The notes beneath the pieces were generated by a model. It worked only from the letters and a program-made list of their open reading frames with translations, had not been told where the DNA came from and ran no database searches. This document shows positions 20,950 to 28,562 of a DNA stretch of 34,293 nt, piece after piece. Source of the DNA: UBA5186 sp040005095 (lineage in GTDB: Bacteria; Actinomycetota; Thermoleophilia; Gaiellales; Gaiellaceae); contig JBDTZN010000015.1 of assembly GCA_040005095.1 (NCBI GenBank), forward strand, positions 1 to 34,293, written 5' to 3'. How positions within the stretch are numbered: the first letter of the stretch is position 1; each line of letters opens with the position of its first letter. The translations under genes and the position numbers were made by a program.

Positions 20950-22424
20950 AGCGGCAGCGCCGCCGCAGCGTGCCGCGCGACGTCGATCAGCGGCTGGACG
21001 AAGACGAACGAGCCGACCGTGACGCCGACGCAGAGCAGCACGGATCCCTGGATGAGCCACTCTCGCGGCGGCGAGCCCCCTGCCGGCGCCAGCCGGGTCG
21101 CGCCCGAAGGCCGCATGAACAGCGCTCGGATGATGCCGAGGTAGTAGTAGAGGCTGATCGCGGTCGCGGCGACGCCCACGATGATCAGCCACGTCCACCC
21201 CCGGTCCCGGGCGGCGGCGAAGACGTAGAACTTGCCCACGAATCCGCCGGTCGGTGGGAACCCGACGAAGCCGAACATGAACAGGGCGAGCGAGGCGCCG
21301 AGGAACGGCCGCTCCCAGCCGAACAGTCCGCCGAGGTTGTCGATCGTGACCGCCCTCCCGAGCTCGCGCTCGCGCGCGGCCAGCACCGCGAACGAGCCGA
21401 TCGACATCGCGGAGTACGGGACGAGGTAATACATGAGTGCCCGAGCGCCGAGCGCGTTGTTCGCAGCGACCGCGATCAGCATGAACCCCGCGTGCGAGAT
21501 CGACGAGTACGCGAGGATCCGCTTCACGTTGTTCTGGACGAGGGCTGCGATGTTCCCGATCGCGAGCGAGGCACAGGCGATCGCCGCGATGGTGTACGTC
21601 CACAGGCGCGCCTCCTGGGGGAACGCCGTCGTGAGCACGCGGAGCGTCAGGACCAGTGCGACCGTCTTCGTGGCGGCCGACATGAACGCGGTGACCGGTG
21701 TCGGCGCGCCCTCGTAGACGTCTGGCGTCCACTGGTGGAACGGCGCGGCTGAGGCCTTGAAGGCGAGCCCGGTGAGGATCATCGCGAGGCCGGCGACGAG
21801 GAGCGCGTCCCCACGGAGACCCTGCGCCGTGGTCGCCCGTGCTATCGCCTCGAAGTTGATCTCGCCGGTTGCGCCGTAGACGAGCGCGAGCCCGAAGAGC
21901 AGGACGGCCGACCCGAAGCTGCCGATGATCAGGTACTTGAGCCCGGATTCGAGGGAGCGCTCCCGCTCGCCGATCGCGCAGAGCACGTAGAGGCAGATCG
22001 AGAACCATTCGAGCCCCAGGAAGAGCGTGATCAGGTTGAAGGACATGCCGAGGAACGCCATGCCTCCTCCGGCGGCGGCGAGCAGTGCGAAGTACTCGCC
22101 GATGTGGTCGTTCTTCATGCGCTCGCGCGCCGAGAGCAGCACGGTGAGGAATCCGGCGCCGGCGATGATCATCGCGGAGAGGGCGCCCCACCGGTCCCGG
22201 ATCACCGCGAGGCCGATGTCCTGATGCGGGTGCGGGCTCTTGATGAACAGCAGGACGGCGAAGACGAAGGCGGTGACGAAACCGGCCGCGCAGACGACCG
22301 CGGTGGCTGTGCGGCGCGCCCCCGCTGGGAAGAGCACGGCGCCGAGCAGGCAGATTGCGGACGCGGCCAGGAGCGAGTTCGATGGCGCAAGCAGGAACCA
22401 GTCGACGTGCGGGCGGTGGATCAC
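20946..22424 (-). CDS. nuoN: NADH-quinone oxidoreductase subunit N
   Basis: An antiporter-like membrane subunit of the proton-pumping arm of respiratory complex I (492 residues, about 14 transmembrane helices). The key charged residues are present: Glu139 in LGLEWFSICLYVL (TM5 type) and Lys223 in AFKASAAPFHQWTPDVYEGAPTPVTAFMSAATK (TM7/8 type), with NNVKRILAYSSISHAGFML. It is the last gene of the leftward nuo operon; its start overlaps the nuoM stop (ATGA). The stop codon overlaps that of the convergent small membrane-protein gene. There is no terminator-like hairpin in the zero-length gap. Confidence 0.95.
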   Translation of the reverse strand: MIHRPHVDWFLLAPSNSLLAASAICLLGAVLFPAGARRTATAVVCAAGFVTAFVFAVLLFIKSPHPHQDIGLAVIRDRWGALSAMIIAGAGFLTVLLSARERMKNDHIGEYFALLAAAGGGMAFLGMSFNLITLFLGLEWFSICLYVLCAIGERERSLESGLKYLIIGSFGSAVLLFGLALVYGATGEINFEAIARATTAQGLRGDALLVAGLAMILTGLAFKASAAPFHQWTPDVYEGAPTPVTAFMSAATKTVALVLTLRVLTTAFPQEARLWTYTIAAIACASLAIGNIAALVQNNVKRILAYSSISHAGFMLIAVAANNALGARALMYYLVPYSAMSIGSFAVLAARERELGRAVTIDNLGGLFGWERPFLGASLALFMFGFVGFPPTGGFVGKFYVFAAARDRGWTWLIIVGVAATAISLYYYLGIIRALFMRPSGATRLAPAGGSPPREWLIQGSVLLCVGVTVGSFVFVQPLIDVARHAAAALPL

Positions 22425-23926
22425 GGCTGTGCTCCCGCGTCATAGGGGCCGAGACCGCCATCACTGCGTCCGTTGGAGAGGGTGACCACGATCCGGCTCG
22501 TTGGCTTGGCGCTGTGCCTCGCGAACGCTCGATCTGAGATCGCGGCAGGCCAGGCCGACAGCGCGAGCAGGCACGCGACGAGCGGGACGACGACCGCGAG
22601 CTCCGCCGGCCGCAAATCTCGATCCTCAGGCCCGACCGCGCCTCCGACCTCGCGGTGCAGCACGCCGGAGATCAGCCGCAGCATGTACATCGCGGCGAGC
22701 ACGATCGAGACCGCGCCGACGACCGCCCAGCCCCAGGCCTGGAGGAACGCGCCGGTCAGGATCAGGAACTCGCCCGCGAAGTTCGTCGAGAGCGGCACGG
22801 CCAGTGCGATCACGCCGGTGGTCATGAGGAGCGTCGCGAGCGCCGGTCGTCCGCGCGCCATCCCGCCGAGCAGGGCGAAGTCGCCGGTCGCCGTCCGTGC
22901 CTCGATCATCCCGGCGAGCAGGAAGAGCGTCGCGGAAATCAGGCCGTGGTTGACCATCTGCAGGACGGCGCCGTCGTAGCCGAAGCTGTTCCCTGCGAAG
23001 AGGCCGATCGTGATCAGCCCCATCTGCGCGAGCGACGAGTAGGCGATCACGCCCCGCACGTCCGGGGCGCGGAAAGCGCACAGTGACCCGTAGACGAGCC
23101 CCGTCGCTGCCAGCACGAGCAGCGGCACCCGGAAGTCGTGCACCGGCTCCGGGAACTTGGCGATCGCGATTCGCAGGAAGCCGTAGGCCGCTGCCTTCGA
23201 CACAACGCCCGAGAGCACCGCCGCGACCTCGGGCGACGATTCGCGGTAGGCGTCCGGGAGCCACCCGTGTAGCGGGAACAGCGGCGCCTTGACCGCGAAC
23301 GCCGCGACGAAGCCGAGGAAGATCCACGGGCTCGAGTTCGTCCCAGCCTGCACGAGGTCGAACGTCCCCTGCGACAGGCCGAGCACGACGATCGACGCGA
23401 GCATCAACAGCGAGCCCGCCATCGTGTAGATCACGAACGTGACCGTCGCGCGGACGCGGTTCGTCCCGCCCCAGACGCCGACGAGTACGTAGAGCGGGAT
23501 CAGCATGGCCTCCCAGAACACGTAGAAGAGCAGGAGATCCTGGGCCGTGAAGACGCCGACGATCGAGCCGGTGAGGAAGAGCATCAGTCCGAAGTAGCCG
23601 CGCGGACGCTCACGGCCCGCCCAGAGCGCGTACGCGATCGCCGCGGTGAGCACGACGACGGTGAGGCCCGCGAGCCAGAGCGAGAAGCCGTAGAAGCCGA
23701 CGTGGTAGGAGACGTTCAGGTCGCTGAACCACGTTCGGTGTTGGTCGAATTGCAGGCCGCCGGCCCCGAAGTCGAACTTGACGAGCGCGAAGATCCAGAG
23801 CGCGATCTCGCCGAGTCCGACGAGTAGCGCGAACCCGCCCGTGGCGTTCCTCGGCAGCGGCAGCAGCCAGACGAAGAGCGCACCGGCAAGCGGCAGGAAG
23901 ATCAGCAGGAAAGTGACCCAGCTCAT
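22421..23926 (-). CDS. nuoM: NADH-quinone oxidoreductase subunit M
   Basis: A 501-residue antiporter-like membrane subunit of complex I. Channel residues are intact: Glu139 in YVFWEAMLIPLYVLVGVWG and Lys213 in AAFAVKAPLFPLHGWLPDAYRESSPEVAAVLSGVVSKAAAYG. The GVIAYSSLAQMGLI segment follows. The predicted 14 helices span the protein and no signal peptide is cleaved. It overlaps both neighbours by four bases (ATGA). Confidence 0.96.
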   Translation of the reverse strand: MSWVTFLLIFLPLAGALFVWLLPLPRNATGGFALLVGLGEIALWIFALVKFDFGAGGLQFDQHRTWFSDLNVSYHVGFYGFSLWLAGLTVVVLTAAIAYALWAGRERPRGYFGLMLFLTGSIVGVFTAQDLLLFYVFWEAMLIPLYVLVGVWGGTNRVRATVTFVIYTMAGSLLMLASIVVLGLSQGTFDLVQAGTNSSPWIFLGFVAAFAVKAPLFPLHGWLPDAYRESSPEVAAVLSGVVSKAAAYGFLRIAIAKFPEPVHDFRVPLLVLAATGLVYGSLCAFRAPDVRGVIAYSSLAQMGLITIGLFAGNSFGYDGAVLQMVNHGLISATLFLLAGMIEARTATGDFALLGGMARGRPALATLLMTTGVIALAVPLSTNFAGEFLILTGAFLQAWGWAVVGAVSIVLAAMYMLRLISGVLHREVGGAVGPEDRDLRPAELAVVVPLVACLLALSAWPAAISDRAFARHSAKPTSRIVVTLSNGRSDGGLGPYDAGAQP

Positions 23927-25809
23927 CGCACGACCACGAAGACGACGGCGAGGATGGCCAGGGAACCTGCCATTGCGAGGACGTAGGTGCGGAGGAGGCC
24001 GGTCTGGGCGCGGTGTAGGCGGCGCGCGGCGAACGTAGCCGTCTCGCCGATCTCAGCCGTGGTGCCGTGGACGAGCGGTGCCTCCACCTCGCCGAGGAGG
24101 AACCGCGCGAACGCGGCGGCCGGACGGTAGAACGCGAGGTCGTACGCCTCGTCGAAGTAGAACTTGTGCTCGAGCAGGCGCTGCAGGCCCGCGACCCGGG
24201 GCACCGCAGCGCGCCGGGCGCCGTAGAAGATCCACGCGACGCCGATTCCCGCGAGGCCGAGGCCCATGGCCAGCGCGCTTGCGGTGAACTCCTGCCACCC
24301 CGTCGGCTCGACGAGCGGCTCCGCGACAACGCTGAGAAAGTCCGAGACGGGGTGCCAGAACGGCGCGAACTGGATCCAGCCGGCGACCGCCGCACCGAGG
24401 CCGAGCACCGCCGCCGGCCAGAGCATCGTGCGGGGTCCCTCGCCATGGCCCGGGTGCGCGTGCTCGCGCGCGAAGGGCGACAGCTGGCCGCCGAAGACGA
24501 GCCAGTACATCCGGAAGGTGTAGAGCCCTGTGAGGAACGCCCCCACGATCCCGGCCGCGAAGAGCACCGCTCCGTACCATCCGCGATCGAGCGCCGCGGC
24601 AAGGATCGAGTCCTTCGAGAAGAAGCCCGAGAATGGGATCAGGCCGACGAGCGCGAGCGAGCCGATCAGGAACATCCAGCGCGTGAACGGCATCAGCCTC
24701 CCGAGCCCGCCCATGTTGCGCATGTCCTGCTCGTTTGCGAGCGCGTGGATGGCGATCCCGGCGGCGAGGAAGAGCAGCGCCTTGAAGAACGCGTGCGTCA
24801 TCAAGTGGAACATCGCGTTCGAATACGCGCCGATCCCCGCGCCCAGGAACATGTAGCCGATCTGCGACATCGTCGAGTAGGCGATCACGCGCTTGATGTC
24901 GGTCTGGACGAGCGCGATCAGCCCGGCTAGGAGGAGGGTCACGGCTCCCAGGCCCGCGGCGAGATCCTGAACCTTGGGCGCGGCCTCGAAGAGTGGATGG
25001 CAACGGACGATCAGATAGACGCCGGCGGTGACCATCGTCGCCGCGTGGATCAGCGCGCTGACCGGCGTCGGGCCTTCCATCGCGTCGGGGAGCCAGGTCT
25101 GCAGGGGGAGTTGAGCCGACTTCGCGACCGCGCCGCCGAGCAACCCGAGCGCGATCAGGTTGACGACCCAGCGGTTGTCGAGCGCGCCGATGCGCGCGAA
25201 GGTCGCCGCGTAATCGAGCGTGCGCGTGTGCTGGATGAGCAGGAAAAGGGCGAGCGCGATCGTCCCGTCGCCGATCGCGTTCATCACGAACGCCTTCTTC
25301 GCGGCCGCGATCGCTGCCGGGCGTTCCTGGTTGAAGCCGATCAGCAGGTACGAGCAGAGGCCGACCATGCCCCAGCCGGCGAGCAGCAGCAGCAGGTTCC
25401 CGCTCTCGACGAGCAGCAGCATGGAGAAGACGAACAGCGCCATGTACGCGAAGAAGCGGCGCTCCTCGCTCTCGCTGTGCATGTAGCCGAGCGAGTAGCC
25501 GACGATCAGCGCGCCGACGCCGCTGACGACGAGCATCATGAAGACCGAGAGCGGATCGACGAGGATGCTCAGCCCCGCGTGGAAGTTCCCTGCGCCGAGC
25601 CACGTCCAGGCGGTCGAGAGCTCGGAGCGGTCGTGCCCCGGCTTGCCGAGCATCGTGAAGAAGCTGACGAGCGCACCGCCGAAGGCGACAGCGACGGACC
25701 CGGTCGCGACGATCCCCGCGCCCGTGCGCGACAAGCGGTTGCCGGCGAGCGTGATCAGGATTGCACCGGCGAGCGGCGCGACCAGGCAGATCCAGGCGCC
25801 GGAGATCAT
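23923..25809 (-). CDS. nuoL: NADH-quinone oxidoreductase subunit L; TM5 glutamate replaced by glycine
   Basis: The distal antiporter-like subunit with the long lateral helix (628 residues). Conserved blocks: GGAVAKSAQLPLQTWLPDAM with Lys230, GPTPVSALIHAATMVTAGVYL, LVQTDIKRVIAYSTMSQIGYM and HLMTHAFFKALLFLAAG. In the TM5 block, where Escherichia coli NuoL has LGWEGVGLCSYLLIGF with essential Glu144, this protein reads AGWGMVGLCSYLLIGF, so Gly147 occupies that position. The codon GGC at 25371-25369 is clear. A Glu135 lies 12 residues upstream in the same helix region (LVESGN). The start ATG overlaps the nuoK stop. The frame continues open upstream to 26271, which is not coding. Confidence 0.95.
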   Translation of the reverse strand: MISGAWICLVAPLAGAILITLAGNRLSRTGAGIVATGSVAVAFGGALVSFFTMLGKPGHDRSELSTAWTWLGAGNFHAGLSILVDPLSVFMMLVVSGVGALIVGYSLGYMHSESEERRFFAYMALFVFSMLLLVESGNLLLLLAGWGMVGLCSYLLIGFNQERPAAIAAAKKAFVMNAIGDGTIALALFLLIQHTRTLDYAATFARIGALDNRWVVNLIALGLLGGAVAKSAQLPLQTWLPDAMEGPTPVSALIHAATMVTAGVYLIVRCHPLFEAAPKVQDLAAGLGAVTLLLAGLIALVQTDIKRVIAYSTMSQIGYMFLGAGIGAYSNAMFHLMTHAFFKALLFLAAGIAIHALANEQDMRNMGGLGRLMPFTRWMFLIGSLALVGLIPFSGFFSKDSILAAALDRGWYGAVLFAAGIVGAFLTGLYTFRMYWLVFGGQLSPFAREHAHPGHGEGPRTMLWPAAVLGLGAAVAGWIQFAPFWHPVSDFLSVVAEPLVEPTGWQEFTASALAMGLGLAGIGVAWIFYGARRAAVPRVAGLQRLLEHKFYFDEAYDLAFYRPAAAFARFLLGEVEAPLVHGTTAEIGETATFAARRLHRAQTGLLRTYVLAMAGSLAILAVVFVVVR

Positions 25810-26126
25810 CCGCGAAGGAAGCGCAGCCGGTCGACGTCGAGCGGGAGCTTGCGGCGGTTCATCGCCACGATCAGGCCGAGTCCGACGGCGACTTCGGACG
25901 CGGCGACGGCCATCACGGCGATCGCGAAGATCTGGCCGCGGCCCTGGCCGTGCGCCCGCGCGAAGGCGATCAGGGCGAGGTTCGCGCCGTTCAGCATGAT
26001 CTCGAGCGAGAGCAGGATGATCAGTGGGCTCCGCCGCAAGAGGACGCCGAGCGAGCCGATCGCGAACAGGCACCCTGCGAGCGCCAGGTACCAGGCCAAT
26101 TCGGGGCCGAGGATTGCCAGCGTCAT
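25806..26126 (-). CDS. nuoK: NADH-quinone oxidoreductase subunit K
   Basis: A 106-residue three-helix membrane subunit of complex I. The two buried glutamates essential in other bacteria are present: Glu42 in LLSLEIMLNGANLALIAF and Glu78 in VAASEVAVGLGLIVAM. Its ATG abuts the interspersed element (copy B) with one base between. The 25 bases upstream contain no Shine-Dalgarno sequence, unlike most nuo genes here, so translation efficiency may depend on the element's structure or on coupling. Confidence 0.95.
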   Translation of the reverse strand: MTLAILGPELAWYLALAGCLFAIGSLGVLLRRSPLIILLSLEIMLNGANLALIAFARAHGQGRGQIFAIAVMAVAASEVAVGLGLIVAMNRRKLPLDVDRLRFLRG

Positions 26127-26127
26127 G

Positions 26128-26263
26128 CGGGTCGACCGGTCGTTTCAGACGGACGCGAGCGGAAGCGGGCGGGGCCACGGGCAGAGCCCGCGGCCCCTCG
26201 AAGCGGCAGCGCAAGCGCAGCCGCGGCCCGCACGTCCTGATGTCGGCACCGCAAGCGGTGCCT
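26128..26263 (+). repeat. Interspersed hairpin element, copy B (in the nuoJ-nuoK gap)
   Basis: Shares its left 26 bases (26128-26153) and right 20 bases (26244-26263) exactly with copy A at 4777-4850, on the same strand. The middle is longer and holds a GGGGCC...GGCCCC stem with an inner GGGC-AGA-GCCC (about 26175-26197) and a GCGGCAGCGC/GCGCAGCCGC stem with one mismatch (about 26201-26222), then the terminal GGCACCG-CAAG-CGGTGCC hairpin. It fills almost the whole 154-bp gap. Relative to the downstream gene its orientation is opposite to that of copy A. Confidence 0.75.
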
Positions 26264-26280
26264 TGGCCCAAGAATCGCGG

Positions 26281-26838
26281 TCACGGCGTTTCCTTCGGGG
26301 CGGCGCTGCCCCAGTCGTGCGGTCCCTTTTCGTGGTGGCCGAGCACGACCCCGCCGACCGCGGCGACGAGCAGCACGATCGACGTGATCTCGAACGCGAG
26401 CAGGTGGTCGGTGAGGAACAGCCGTCCGATCTGGGCCGGACTGCCGAACGACCCGCCCACCGACGCCTCGTCCGAGAGACGACCGCCCGCCTTCAGGCCG
26501 ACGGCGACGATCACCTCGACGAGCAGCGCGGCGGCAGCTCCGACGGCTCCGATGGTCTGCCAGGTCGGCCCGCCCGCCCACGGGGTTTCCTCCTCCCCGC
26601 CGAGGTAGGCGATGACGAACAGGAACATGACCATCACCGCTCCGGCGTAGACGAGCACCTGTGCGGCCGCGACAAACTCGGCCGAGATGAGCAGGTACAG
26701 CACCGCGAGCGAGGCGAGGTTCCCGATCAGCGCGAGCGCCGAGTAGAACGGGTTCGAGAAGGTGACGACCGCGACGGCGCTGCCGATGCATGCGAAGGCC
26801 GCGGAGAACCAGACCACCCAGACGATGAAGTTCCCCAT
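26281..26838 (-). CDS. nuoJ: NADH-quinone oxidoreductase subunit J
   Basis: A 185-residue five-helix membrane subunit of complex I. Landmarks: FSNPFYSALALIGNLASLAVLYLLISAEFVAAAQVLVYAGAVMVMFLFVIAYLG, the NuoJ signature with the pi-bulge-type TM3 region. A longer loop precedes the last helix (SIVLLVAAVGGVVLG). AGGTGA with a 6-nt spacer precedes its ATG. It is separated from nuoI by 166 bp and from nuoK by 154 bp, both occupied by hairpins. Confidence 0.94.
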   Translation of the reverse strand: MGNFIVWVVWFSAAFACIGSAVAVVTFSNPFYSALALIGNLASLAVLYLLISAEFVAAAQVLVYAGAVMVMFLFVIAYLGGEEETPWAGGPTWQTIGAVGAAAALLVEVIVAVGLKAGGRLSDEASVGGSFGSPAQIGRLFLTDHLLAFEITSIVLLVAAVGGVVLGHHEKGPHDWGSAAPKETP

Positions 26839-26865
26839 CAGCAGTCACCTCGTGGCTGAATCGTG

Positions 26866-26977
26866 CTCGCCAGCCGCGAAACGCCCGCGTCGCAAGGACG
26901 CAGGGAGTGCTCGTAGCCGGAGGCTACGGGCGCGACTGAGGACGCGGCGAGGCGGAGCGTTGCAGCGCCCTGGCGAG
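26866..26977. repeat. Nested inverted repeats in the nuoI-nuoJ gap
   Basis: CTCGCCAG (26866-26873) pairs with CTGGCGAG (26970-26977), enclosing two internal hairpins. The first is CCC-GCGTC/GACGC-GGG (26884-26905, one bulge). The second is CGTAGCC-GGA-GGCTACG (26912-26928), an exact 7-bp stem. The RNA could fold as a multi-branched structure. It has no sequence identity with the element of copies A and B that I can see. It occupies most of the 166 bp between nuoJ and nuoI. Confidence 0.55.
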
Positions 26978-27004
26978 TGCGAGGCAGACGGGAGGGGGCT
27001 GCCA

Positions 27005-27502
27005 TTAGCTGTGCTCCTTGTAGTACGGGATGGGCGTGTCGTAGAGCGCGCGATCGGCGACGGGCACCTGCTTGATCGGCGGCGCGAGCAGCATGTCCTT
27101 GGTGTAGATCTGGTCCTCGCGCGAGTACTCCGAGAGCTCGAACTCGTTGCCGAGCGTGATGGCGTCGAAGGGGCACGCGATCTCGCAGTAGCCGCAGAAG
27201 ATGCAGCGGCTCAGGTTGATCTCGTAGATGCGCGCGTAGCGCTCGCCGGGCGAGACACGGTTGTCGGGCGTGTTCTCGGCGGCGACGACGCGAATGCAGT
27301 CCGCGGGGCACGCGGCCGCGCAGAGCGAGCAGCCGACGCACTTCTCCAGCCCGTTCTGGTGGCGGTGCAGGCGGTGCCGGCCGCGGAAGCGCGGGTAGAG
27401 CGGGCGCTTGTACTCCGGGTACTGCTGCGTAATCGGCTTGTTGAAGATCTGCTTGAAAGTCACTCCAAATCCGCGGAGCGTGTCGAAAGGTTGAGGACTC
27501 AT
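27005..27502 (-). CDS. nuoI: NADH-quinone oxidoreductase subunit I
   Basis: A 165-residue ferredoxin-like subunit that carries clusters N6a and N6b. The two 4Fe-4S motifs are CVGCSLCAAACP (Cys55, 58, 61, 65) and CIFCGYCEIACP (Cys100, 103, 106, 110). It has the expected N-terminal amphipathic segment (DTLRGFGVTFKQIFNKPITQQYP) that docks on the membrane arm. GGGAG with a 6-nt spacer precedes the ATG. A 61-nt gap with a strong hairpin separates it from nuoH. Confidence 0.96.
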   Translation of the reverse strand: MSPQPFDTLRGFGVTFKQIFNKPITQQYPEYKRPLYPRFRGRHRLHRHQNGLEKCVGCSLCAAACPADCIRVVAAENTPDNRVSPGERYARIYEINLSRCIFCGYCEIACPFDAITLGNEFELSEYSREDQIYTKDMLLAPPIKQVPVADRALYDTPIPYYKEHS

Positions 27503-27540
27503 CCAGGTCTCCCGAGCGAAGCGAAGGGACTAACCCAAGA

Positions 27541-27569
27541 CTGTGAAAAGTGCGCAGCACTTTTCACAG
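27541..27569. other. 13-bp perfect hairpin over the nuoH stop codon
   Basis: CTGTGAAAAGTGC and GCACTTTTCACAG are exact complements around a GCA loop. The nuoH TGA (27566-27564) lies inside one arm. Downstream on the transcribed strand there is no T tract, so it is not a classical terminator. The stem is AT-richer than its surroundings. Possible roles are 3'-end protection, partial attenuation or processing between nuoH and nuoI. A shorter CCCTTCGCTTCGCTCGGG stem-like sequence follows (about 27510-27527). Confidence 0.6.
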
Positions 27570-28562
27570 CAACACCACGAAGAAGGCGGTCACGAGCGCA
27601 TTGAGCGTTGCCACCGGCAGGAGGATCTTCCAGCCGAAGCTCATCAGCTGGTCGTAGCGCAGGCGCGGCAGCGTCGTCCTCAGCCAGATGAAGACGAAGA
27701 GCAGGATGAAGAGCTTGAGCACGAACCAGAGCGGCCCGAGCCGGTCGAGCGCGTGCACCCACGGGAAGTGCCAGCCGTCGAAGAACAGCGTCACGATCAG
27801 GGCCGAGATCGTGATCAGGTTGATGTACTCGGCCATCTGAAAGAGGCCCCAGCGCATGCCGCTGTACTCGGTGTGGTAGCCGGCGACGAGCTCCTGCTCG
27901 GCCTCGGGAAGGTCGAACGGCGCGCGCGAAGTCTCTGCGATCCCTCCGAAGAAGAAGCAGACCATCCCGACGAACTGCGGGATGAAGAACCAGAGCGTCG
28001 CTTGCTGCTTGTTCACGATGTCCACGAGTGAGAGCGACTGGCCCATGAGCACGACGCCGAGCGCCGAGAGGGCGAGCGACACTTCATACGAGACGAGCTG
28101 CGCGCACGTCCGCATCGAGCCGAGCAGGGAGTACTTCGACTCGGACGCCCAGCCGCCGACGATGAAGCCGTAGATCCCCACCGAGCCGAGCGCGAAGACG
28201 AGGATCAGCGCGATCGGGACGTTCGCGACCCAGCCGTCGACGCGGTAGCCGCTGATCGTCCAGCCGGGGCCGAAGGGGATCACGGCGAACGCTGCGAGTG
28301 CGGTGAACGCCGAGAGCACCGGCGCGAGGATGTACGGCGCATTGATCGCAGCCGCGGGGAAGAAGCTCTCCTTGCGGATCAGCTTGAGCAGGTCGGCGGC
28401 GGGCTGCAGGAGGCCATAAGGGCCTGCGCGGTTCGGGCCGTAGCGCAGCTGCATCCGCGCCATCGCCTTGCGCTCGACGAGCGTCAGATAGGCGAACGTG
28501 ACGAGCAGCAGGTTGATGATCACGAACGCCTTCGGGAGGGTGATCCACCACGGCTCATGCAT
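27564..28562 (-). CDS. nuoH: NADH-quinone oxidoreductase subunit H
   Basis: A 332-residue, eight-helix membrane subunit that forms the heel of complex I and the quinone-chamber entrance. Landmarks: YLTLVERKAMARMQLRYGPNRAGPYGLLQPAADLLKLIRKE at the N-terminus, SEVSLALSALGVVL-type loop (YEVSLALSAL), FGGIAETSRAPFDLPEAEQELVAGYHTEYSGMRWG, and FIWLRTTLPRLRYDQLMSFGWK. These acidic and basic residues are those conserved in the E-channel. The ATG overlaps the nuoG end by 8 bases. Confidence 0.96.
   Translation of the reverse strand: MHEPWWITLPKAFVIINLLLVTFAYLTLVERKAMARMQLRYGPNRAGPYGLLQPAADLLKLIRKESFFPAAAINAPYILAPVLSAFTALAAFAVIPFGPGWTISGYRVDGWVANVPIALILVFALGSVGIYGFIVGGWASESKYSLLGSMRTCAQLVSYEVSLALSALGVVLMGQSLSLVDIVNKQQATLWFFIPQFVGMVCFFFGGIAETSRAPFDLPEAEQELVAGYHTEYSGMRWGLFQMAEYINLITISALIVTLFFDGWHFPWVHALDRLGPLWFVLKLFILLFVFIWLRTTLPRLRYDQLMSFGWKILLPVATLNALVTAFFVVLL

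Noticed and set aside
25807..26271. N-terminal extension of nuoL through the nuoK gene and repeat
   Set aside because: NuoL homology begins at MISGAWICLV (25809), and the ATG overlaps the nuoK stop as in other nuo junctions.
24997..26859. 620-codon plus-strand frame opposite nuoL, nuoK and nuoJ
   Set aside because: Asp/Arg/Glu-rich mirror of membrane-protein codons that runs through the repeat element; it is a compositional artefact.
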